A program made the position numbers and the translations under genes. Below, piece after piece: positions 9,601 to 15,900 of a stretch of 64,000 nt of DNA (positions are counted from its first letter, which is position 1; each line of letters begins with the position of its first letter). Source of the stretch: Thiohalocapsa sp. PB-PSB1 (lineage in GTDB: Bacteria; Pseudomonadota; Gammaproteobacteria; Chromatiales; Chromatiaceae); the NCBI GenBank assembly GCA_016745215.1, contig CP050890.1:1674001-1738000 (forward strand). The letters are read 5' to 3'. The notes beneath the pieces were generated by a model. The model made no database searches and had not been told where the DNA came from. It worked only from the letters and a program-made list of their open reading frames with translations.

Positions 9601-10223
9601 GGCAGGGCCGTGAGCCGGCTCCTCGTGCTCAGGTTGACTAGTTCCACCCCGTGCGCGTTGCATGCTTTCGCCAGTGCGGCATACTCGCGGTTGATGACGG
9701 CAAGCTCCCTGGTCAGATGATGTGTCCCGGTGGCGCCGAAAAAGTGATCCTCGGTGAAGTCGACCCCGATCAGCCCGATGCGGCTCGCGCCCATGTGAAT
9801 GGCCAGGCAAAGGGCCACGTAGGGCGAGTTACGGGTATAGTGCAGCACGCTCGGGTCTGAGAAGTCCGTCCCACCGCGTTTGCCCAGCCGGAAGCGGACC
9901 TGGTGGGGATGACGGATTCCGAGGTCGAGATGCGAGAACAGCGCCCGGGCGCGGCTGGTCTCCACATGACGGAATCGATCGCCGCTGAACTGGTGGCGGC
10001 TGTTGACTACAACCAAGTAGGTCGGATCGAACAATCGGCCCACGTCGTTGACACCGATGGTGATCAGGTTCTCTGGATTGGGCAGATCATTCAGGGACGC
10101 CCCGCAGCCGCAGACGACGATGGTCTCGCCCCGGTGAAGGTCCTTATATCCCGCCAGTGTTGCCGGCAGGTCTGTTGCCAGGTCGCTGGTGGGGACGGTG
10201 ATGGATGCAGCCGACGCACGCAT
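6681..10223 (-). CDS. Multidomain glycan/surface-modification protein: DUF115-like, CgeB-like glycosyltransferase, LamG-like and methyltransferase domains
   Basis: This single 1180-aa frame seems to join several enzymes. Residues about 20-215 resemble the MptE/DUF115 family (GETIVVCGCGASLNDL; GASRIGLIGVDFTEDHFFG), linked in some bacteria to flagellin or surface glycosylation. Residues about 230-560 look like a CgeB/group-1 glycosyltransferase, with GGHNDRRERML and NPRVYEALACGALVVSEP as the nucleotide-sugar site. Residues about 575-745 look like a concanavalin/LamG-type sandwich (VEIFINGRRAARVVDHC). A region of unknown type follows (about 770-1000, IYHVWPVHGSMWGWNLDQLL). Residues about 1010-1180 fit a class I SAM methyltransferase (LLTIGAMHGGVEWHLA; AVFIDGDHSYRGARSDW; GFHDI). 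The ATG is preceded by GGAGGTAAACCATA, a strong ribosome site. The likely role is building or tailoring a surface glycan; the substrate is unknown. Confidence 0.7.
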   Translation of the reverse strand: MRASAASITVPTSDLATDLPATLAGYKDLHRGETIVVCGCGASLNDLPNPENLITIGVNDVGRLFDPTYLVVVNSRHQFSGDRFRHVETSRARALFSHLDLGIRHPHQVRFRLGKRGGTDFSDPSVLHYTRNSPYVALCLAIHMGASRIGLIGVDFTEDHFFGATGTHHLTRELAVINREYAALAKACNAHGVELVNLSTRSRLTALPKTGIETFLADAAPANGVPTPAASIPRVFFVHYRFLSCGEVFTDGLHHAAQDLGLAYAGAYWDDPELARKVRAFRPDLVFVVHGRRFARRWASRFQDLETAVWLVDEPYEVDDTARWSGRFNTVFVNDPATLDRHTNAHYLPVAFDDTLYQPGSEERDYEVGFIGGHNDRRERMLCALAEAGLLSYVVGGPWRAPELRRLCLAENLPAAEIPDLYRRTRIVINVFRERHHFNRRGTSATSLNPRVYEALACGALVVSEPRPEVAALFPELPVFADPAGLVESVRGLLTESGRVESCLSVCRARLSGHSYHDRLRTVLRATLGAGRVPEPLPLGKLEENMTGSSTPSVAMAPASEEAPRRLPAGWHAIGPVGIGDDGVIELCAYGEERGLGSDLAPTQVELSFRLRLDANARFIAKVHQQASDDPASNSYHLLCTPERDYLARHNRVLRALRVPRGIWVDVRIRRADHSRVEIFINGRRAARVVDHCLQSGYCFVGIGGGRAEVADLRLSDLAGEVPVLRSVPRHAIRATARAPATPERSLPFEGTPRRNLIYHVWPVHGSMWGWNLDQLLARIDLFNGKRVVGIVVDDHSEPADAVRTRLDGHGCEIIEVANRKEGESLTFPRLLDAVASTDPNEVTFYAHAKGVKYEPAVPEPVRAWSEALYRTNLDNWPEVQRQLESKALTGSFRMLGRFRTHRNLGDWHYSGTFFWMRNAQVFRNGVPRVHCFYGGVEAWPGMHFSQAETGCLFLDQLRQLPYYPEFWTQLGNPALERWERIRAKLVPPADLLHPRPIDGHAWPRVEQVPEELDWFVGHMLESGACSLLTIGAMHGGVEWHLARRFREAGRDLDITTVDLSPTKEAQAAFADARERFGQRLELVGGNSASNAVRARLAEHYDAVFIDGDHSYRGARSDWLLALSLSPRLVGFHDIADSSWHAQAHCCVSRLWEEIRREYRCKQRITTDWGGIGVVWPTGA

Positions 10224-10267
10224 TATGGTTTACCTCCGTCGTTGGCAGGAGGGCCGTAGGGCCGTAG

Positions 10268-10339
10268 GGCGGGAAAGCGCAGCGCATCCCGCCGCTACCC
10301 CAAAGGGCCGTAAGGCGGGAAAGCGCAGCGCATCCCGCC
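10268..10339. repeat. Two REP elements next to the RAYT gene
   Basis: Two identical 26-base palindromic units at 10268-10293 and 10314-10339 begin GGCGGG, end CCCGCC and enclose AAAGCGCAGCGCAT. Both sit between the RAYT gene and the start of the large glycan gene. An inverted copy is on the other side of the RAYT gene. Confidence 0.85.
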
Positions 10340-10346
10340 GCATCGG

Positions 10347-10874
10347 TCATTCCAAAGTCAATTCCCTTACAACTTCATCTGCCGCCCAGTTTGGTGGATA
10401 CAGTCCCGCTTTCACATACCGGTGAAAGCTCGAAAAGGGCCAATCCGTAAGGCGCGACACATGACCGTGTTTGATCGGATTGTAATGGATGTAATCGATA
10501 TGCCGCTGCAAATCGTCTTCATCGCGAATGGCATGCTCCCAAAAACGTCGTTGCCAGATCCCGCGTTCTCCTTTGCGTACACGACGAGTCGAAAGCCTCT
10601 CCTGTTTCGGAATCCGGGCCGAGAACCTTGCCTTGATGTCGTGCCAACGGGTGGAAAAATCGCTATCCCCCTCAGGCAAGGTCCACACCGAGTGCAGGTG
10701 GTCGGGTAAGACCACGATGGCATCGATGGTGAATGGCCGGCGACGACGGGCATCGGCAAAGACGGTTCGCAAGTCGTCGATGTACTCCGTCAGCAAACGC
10801 CGGCGCCGTTCCAACAGGTTGACGGTGAAAAAGAAGGTACCGCCGGGAATGAAGGCGCGGATGTAGTTTGGCAT
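10347..10874 (-). CDS. REP-associated tyrosine transposase (RAYT, Y1/HUH type)
   Basis: This 175-aa single-strand transposase of the IS200-like Y1 family is normally domesticated to mobilise REP palindromes. Visible motifs are the N-terminal FIPGGTFFFTVNLLER strand, the HUH metal site in LPDHLHSVW, the WQRRFWEHAIRDEDDL stretch and YIHYNPIKHG, which carries the expected nucleophilic tyrosine. An in-frame ATG lies 15 bases upstream, but it falls inside a MITE end, so I chose the ATG that begins MPNYIRAF; it matches the usual family start and is shared with the fragment copy near 11.15 kb. REPs on both sides fit the family. The MITE lies immediately upstream and must have replaced the native promoter and leader. 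Confidence 0.9.
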   Translation of the reverse strand: MPNYIRAFIPGGTFFFTVNLLERRRRLLTEYIDDLRTVFADARRRRPFTIDAIVVLPDHLHSVWTLPEGDSDFSTRWHDIKARFSARIPKQERLSTRRVRKGERGIWQRRFWEHAIRDEDDLQRHIDYIHYNPIKHGHVSRLTDWPFSSFHRYVKAGLYPPNWAADEVVRELTLE

Positions 10875-10877
10875 TTG

Positions 10878-11009
10878 GGCCTTGTTCATAACTCCGATCA
10901 AGTGATCAGCGGGTACGCGGGGCTTTTCCGTAAAATTTTGATTTTAATGTTAAAATACTGTGGCTTTCGAGGTTAACTCTCAGTCTTGGCCGAGCTTATG
11001 AACAAGGCC
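10878..11009. mobile_element. 132-bp MITE, copy a, with 8-bp target duplication
   Basis: The element has inverted ends GGCCTTGTTCATA (10878-10890) and TATGAACAAGGCC (10997-11009). It is flanked by a perfect direct repeat GGCATTTG at 10870-10877 and 11010-11017. It encodes nothing. In reverse orientation it aligns along its whole length with the copy near 50.7 kb, including the shared internal stretch CTCGAAAGCCACAGTATTTT and ACGGAAAAGCCCC. The target was the start of the RAYT gene, so one end of the element now supplies an ATG AAC AAG GCC in frame with the transposase. Confidence 0.9.
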
Positions 11010-11042
11010 GGCATTTGATTGCATAGGTTTCCGGATTCTGAA

Positions 11043-11102
11043 GGCGGGATGCGCTGCGCTTTCCCGCCCTACGCGAGCTGCGCTTTCCCGCCCTACGCGA
11101 GC
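11043..11102. repeat. Inverted REP copy and partial second copy
   Basis: A 26-base REP at 11043-11068 is the exact reverse complement of those near 10.3 kb. It is followed by a half copy beginning GCTGCGCTTTCCCGCC. Together with the 10.3-kb pair they bracket the RAYT gene. Confidence 0.8.
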
Positions 11103-11193
11103 TCCGTCAGCAAACGCCGGCGCCGCTCCAACAGGTTGGCGGTGAAAAAGAAGGTATCGCCGGGAATGAAGGCGCGGATGTAGTTTGGCATTT
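11102..11193 (-). pseudogene. Fragment of a second RAYT gene (N-terminal part)
   Basis: Ninety-two bases match the first part of the adjacent intact RAYT gene (10785-10876) at all but three positions, then the similarity ends at a REP half-copy. Upstream of its MPNY start the sequence reads CATTTCATTGCATAGG, which equals the un-inserted version of the MITE target next to the intact gene. This looks like a tandem duplication of RAYT plus REP that has since been deleted to a stub. Confidence 0.85.
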
Positions 11194-11251
11194 CATTGCA
11201 TAGGTTACCGGATTCTACGCGAGTTTGATCATGTGTGATTTCAGATTCCAT

Positions 11252-11268
11252 GTAATCCACCGGATTAC
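11252..11268 (-). terminator. Short hairpin downstream of the pentapeptide-repeat gene
   Basis: GTAATCC and GGATTAC form a 7-bp stem with a 3-base loop directly after the stop codon of the last gene of the eCIS locus. No T tract follows, so termination would be weak or Rho-assisted; the call rests on position. Confidence 0.35.
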
Positions 11269-11269
11269 T

Positions 11270-12388
11270 TCAATGAGGACCTGGATTCAAAAGCCTTTCC
11301 AAAACCTCCTGCAGCGATTCCATCCCGCTTGCTCCCAATTCGTCCAGTAACCGTTGAATCAATTCCTTGACCTCTACTGGTGGCTGTTCACTGTCCGAAT
11401 TCAACGCCTGAATCAATGATCGAAGTCGGTGGGTTATTTCTTCTTCTGACGCTTCGCCGTTCACCAGTAGACTTTGCAGATCGATCGGCCCGCTGAGCAA
11501 GGCCTTCACCAACACATCAATATCCGGTGGTTGATCACCCTGGGTCAATGCAGTCAAGGACTCGGCCCAGATTTCAAGCTCCTTCGGGGAATTTTCCGAG
11601 GTGGTGTGAAACAAATCGGCCGCGCCTTGCAAATAACCGCTCGCACTATCTAGCCATTTATTATGAGCAGCGAATAGGCCTGTCAATCCCTTGTTCAAAA
11701 GCTCCGATACCGTATCTTCACTGCCCGCTTCCGCTACTTCCTCTGGCGCCTTATTTGTGGCAGTAGGTTCGAACCCGGCATCAAACACTGCGCCTTCACA
11801 ATCAGCCTCATCAAATTTTGTGTCGCTGAGCAAGGCACCACGAAAATCCGCACCATTGAAACTGCCGTTTGACAAGTCGGCACCCCGCAGATCGGCACCT
11901 CGAAAATCGGTGTCGTAAAAACGAGATTGTGTTAACACCGCCCCACGTAGGTCGGTACCGCAGAACTCTACGCCATCCCCCTCAGCACCATCGAGTTGGG
12001 CGCCGGCCATTGCAGCACGGGCAAATGAGCTCTCGGTCAGTTTTGCCTGTTTGAGATTTGCAGCGCTGAGATCAACTCCAATCAGAGAGGAATCCTCAAG
12101 TCGCGCATTTTCAAAACTGGCACCAACACCACAGGCTTGGTCAAACACTGACATGCGGATTGTGGCGCGGGAAAATTGCGCACCTGCAAAAGTGGCTCTG
12201 CCGAATTGACAATTGCAGAGGTGCCCTTCACTGAAGTTGGATTGGTCGAGTCTGGCGGCACAGAAATCTATCCGGTCGCCTTTCATGCCGGAAAGATCCG
12301 CAGCATAGAGATCTCTGTTACGCAAATCGATATCTCGCAGGTGCTTATTGGTGTCGATCTCTATTTGAAGCGAAAGGTCATTTTCCAC
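11270..12388 (-). CDS. Pentapeptide-repeat protein at the end of the eCIS locus
   Basis: Residues about 20-205 of this 372-aa protein are a run of A(D/N)LxX pentapeptide repeats (RDLYAADLSG, RGADLRGADL, FNGADFRGAL), which fold into a right-handed quadrilateral beta-helix. The C-terminal half is acidic and helical (AEAGSEDTVSELLNKG; ELIQRLLDELGASG) and looks like a separate domain, perhaps for binding a partner. It starts with GTG, sharing one base with the stop of the preceding gene (TAGTG), so the two are translationally coupled. Such proteins occur as cargo or accessories of type VI and eCIS loci. Here it could be cargo, a chaperone or part of an immunity pair with its neighbour; the sequence does not decide this. 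Confidence 0.75.
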   Translation of the reverse strand: MENDLSLQIEIDTNKHLRDIDLRNRDLYAADLSGMKGDRIDFCAARLDQSNFSEGHLCNCQFGRATFAGAQFSRATIRMSVFDQACGVGASFENARLEDSSLIGVDLSAANLKQAKLTESSFARAAMAGAQLDGAEGDGVEFCGTDLRGAVLTQSRFYDTDFRGADLRGADLSNGSFNGADFRGALLSDTKFDEADCEGAVFDAGFEPTATNKAPEEVAEAGSEDTVSELLNKGLTGLFAAHNKWLDSASGYLQGAADLFHTTSENSPKELEIWAESLTALTQGDQPPDIDVLVKALLSGPIDLQSLLVNGEASEEEITHRLRSLIQALNSDSEQPPVEVKELIQRLLDELGASGMESLQEVLERLLNPGPH

Positions 12389-12909
12389 TAGAAGATTAAC
12401 TCCATACCCTGTTCTTGTGCTTTGGAACCTCGCTCTGATATGCGGTAGTTTTTGTACTCATGCCAGTTAGGTGTCTTTTTGCGAATATGAGAAACAATCC
12501 CCTTTGCCCATTTGTTAAATTCGTCACTTTTTTCTACCAGCTCTTGGTTATTGGCAATCAGTTTTTTAGGATAGGCCGATACTGAACCCTGGCCCAATTT
12601 ATTCTTTTCGCGAAATAAGCTTCGTTTAAAAGAGACTACTGGTGAATTCACTGCATCGATACCGAACAGAGTTTTTCCGCCCTTCTCATACTGAACAAAC
12701 TTTACTTCGTCAAAATGGCATTTCAGTACAAGAAACATGCGCTCGCAGTTGGTTCTTTCGATAAGTTGACGTGGAGGACAAAGCTCCTCCGCTTGAACGG
12801 TTGCTTCGTACTCCAGAAGCAGTGCGGCGACGCGATCATCTTTTTCAATGAATTCGAAAATTTCCGCTTCGTCTTCGGGCATACACCAAAATGTCACATT
12901 TATAGGCAT
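12388..12909 (-). CDS. Unknown 173-aa protein, candidate immunity or accessory protein
   Basis: I do not recognise a family. The protein is soluble, has no signal peptide or membrane segment, is acidic at the N-terminus (PEDEAEIFEFIEKDD) and basic at the C-terminus (IRKKTPNWHEYKNY). Its DNA is clearly AT-richer than the eCIS structural genes, which suggests separate acquisition. It follows directly after the large DUF4157 protein and overlaps the pentapeptide gene. Being small, AT-rich and placed right after a large toxin-like gene is typical of immunity genes; that role is an inference from position only. Confidence 0.6.
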   Translation of the reverse strand: MPINVTFWCMPEDEAEIFEFIEKDDRVAALLLEYEATVQAEELCPPRQLIERTNCERMFLVLKCHFDEVKFVQYEKGGKTLFGIDAVNSPVVSFKRSLFREKNKLGQGSVSAYPKKLIANNQELVEKSDEFNKWAKGIVSHIRKKTPNWHEYKNYRISERGSKAQEQGMELIF

Positions 12910-12963
12910 TTGTGTTTTTTCTCTATTGATTTCATAGGCCTGTATAATTATGGACCTCTGAAC

Positions 12964-15900
12964 TTATGGATAAGGAATGATCGGTGCCTGCCCCGGCGGC
13001 AAGTGTCCGGGTGGTGGAGGCTGGGTACCAGGGGGATAGACAAGCGGCGGCGCAGATGGGTTGCTCAAGTCCGTAACCACTAATGTTGCATCGGGATCTG
13101 CAGCCCTAATGCCACGCATCTGGGCGCGGGCCTCCGAATTAGGCATCGTGCCATTATGTACCACGTGATCTGATTCGACAATGACGCGGCCGTTACCCTG
13201 CGGTTGAATTTCTTGGCCGCGAATAACTACCGTTTGACCCGGCTCACCGACACCATCTGGCACGCGATCACCGACAACTTGAGGTTCAAGGTTATTGGGC
13301 GGACCATTATTCGCCGCCACATCCGCCTGGTGCTCGGGACTACCCGGGCGACCGCCGCGACTGCCGCCAAACCAGCTGTCGTAATCTTCGTTGGTGCCTC
13401 CGCCCCTTCGATAACGTTCGAAACGCAGCACATTACTCTCATCCGTCGGGTCATTCGTCTTCGGGGTATCTTTGATGCGGGTGTTGAGTTCGGCATCCGA
13501 GAGATCACGGGCAGCGCGAAGTCTCGCATCGAATTCCGGTGTGTCTGTCGGCCTGCCGGTCTGCTCAGGCGTATCCGTCGGTTTTGAGGACGGCTCTGGG
13601 GTGTCCGTGGGCCTAGACGAAGGTTCTGATGTATCCGTGGGTCTCGATGTTGGTGATTCGGGCGTATCGCTTGGTCTTGCGGTCGTAGGCTCCGGTGTGT
13701 CCACTGGTCTGGGAGACGGCGGTTCCGGCATGTCCACCGGTCTGGTTGTCGGTGGTTCGGGCGTATCGACAGGTCTGGTGGTCGTAGGTTCAGGTGTATC
13801 GACAGGCCGGGGCGATGGCGGCTCCGGCGTATCGATCGGCCTGGTGGTCGGTGGCTCAGGCACATTGGCCGGTCCACCCGGTAGACGGCGGTTGCCGCTC
13901 ATTACCGGCGCATTGGGGTCGCTGCCACCGGCCATGATCGGGCTTCTGCCAGGGCTACCAGGACGGCCGCCAACGATATGGGGCTCTGAGGAGTGAACTA
14001 CGCCTCCGGAACGGCCAACCGGGCCAACTGGTGCCGAGGGAACTCCTCCACCTCCCGCAGGTAGTGCTGCACCAGGACCCCTCGGTGTGCGGCCAAAGCC
14101 GATGGTAGACTCTGGTGTCGGCGTGGTCGGCGCTCGCGGTGTGCGACCGAAGCCAATGGTGGGCTCCGGTGTCGGTGTCGTGGGCGTCCGTGGTGTACGG
14201 CCGAAACCGATAGTGGGCTCCGGTGTCGGTGTGGCCGGTGTACGCGGTGTACGGCCGAAGCCAATGGTGGGCTCTGGTGTCGATGTCGTGGGCGTCCGTG
14301 GTGTGCGACCAAAGCCGATGGTCGGTTCCGGGGTTTCAGTTGGGGTCGGCACCGGCGTCGGCTCCGGTGCATCAGTGGGACGAGGCGCATTTGCCGTGGC
14401 TCGCGTTGCGGCAACATGTCCGATACCAAACGTCACCGCGGTGATCAGAAACGTCAAACCGAGTTGACCCCAGGAGAAGTCGTCGAACGAGAACCCACCC
14501 ATGACGAATTGGGTGACAACATCAAATCCGCTGGCGGAGATCATGGCCGCGCCGAATTGCGCCGCGGTCTGTACCGCCCTCGATGCGCCGCTGAACAGCG
14601 CTCCGGCGCCGGCGCCGGCAGCCGCGCCTATCCCGCCGCCGATCGCCCCTGTCACCAAGCCGATGAGCGCTGCCTTGCCAACATTGCCCCAGTTGATGTC
14701 CCGGTTGTTCCACAAATCGCTGGCCATTGCCAGCAAGGCCGACGTCACCGCGCCAACCGCGGCGCCGATGATGATGCCTGCCATGATCGGACCGCCGAGG
14801 GCCGCCACAATGACCGGGCCCGCCGCACCGGCGGTCACCACCGTGACGGCGATGACGATGATGATCACGATGATCACCAGCACTACCGCGAGTGCCGTCT
14901 TCCATGCGGGCCGCTCCTTGGCGGCGGCCTCATCGGCCTTGCGGGTCATTTCGCATTCGAGACTACGCTTGCCCTGGCGGAGGTTTTGCTCGAGGCTGGC
15001 CTGCGCCTCGTCCAGCTTGGTGGCGGCGCTCGCGGTCTTTTCGTCGCAGGTCTGCTGCAGACCATCCAACGCCTGGCGCAATGCATCATTGCCGGACGCC
15101 GTGGCTTGATCTATCTGCGCCGTTACGGTCGCCCTTTGGGTGGCGAAATTATCCGTACCGGCAATATTGCTCATGGCCGAGGTAAAGCCCGAGCTCAACG
15201 TGCCGGCCTGTTCATCGTTGCTCTGGGTTATCCCCTGCAGGGACGATATGGCCTGCTGCAGTGCGTCGGCCAGTTGCACCTCGGCATTGGCGGCGCCGGT
15301 ATCCGCACTGGTGTGTAACCCCTCCATTGCCGTGTTGACGCGTTGCTCCACCGACGCCAACAGGGATCCGAGGGTTTCAGGATCCGGGGCATAGTTAGCT
15401 GCAAAGCGAGCCTGTACGACCCGCATCGATTGCTGTACCGAACCGAACGCCGTCTTTACCCCTTGTTGAACGGCAGCAGCAGCACCGTGTGCGATCTGCT
15501 CCTGCAGCACCTGTTGCATGTAGCCGGTGTCGTTGACCGCTTGGCGTTGCGTGCGTTCCTGTTGGTCGAGCTGACCGAGGGTCGAATTGAGCGCGGAGTC
15601 GATCGACCCCAGCAAATTGGTTTCCGTGACGCCTGCCTGCTGAATGGCGGAGTCTCGAGCCGACTCCAGCGCGCCTGTCAGGGCTGGCAGTTGTTCATCG
15701 ATCGTATCGCGGGAGCGGCCCGCAGCGGCGATGACCGCGCAGCGGTCGGTCTTGCGCCCGTTGCGGGTGACCTCGCGCGCACGTTTGCGCGCGCCGTCCA
15801 CCATTCTGTCGTAGTAGCGTCCGGCTACCTCGTAGGCTGCCTCGGCTTGGGCATTGGCACGGCGCTCGGCAAGGTTGCCGTCCCAGAATCCATCCTCGGT

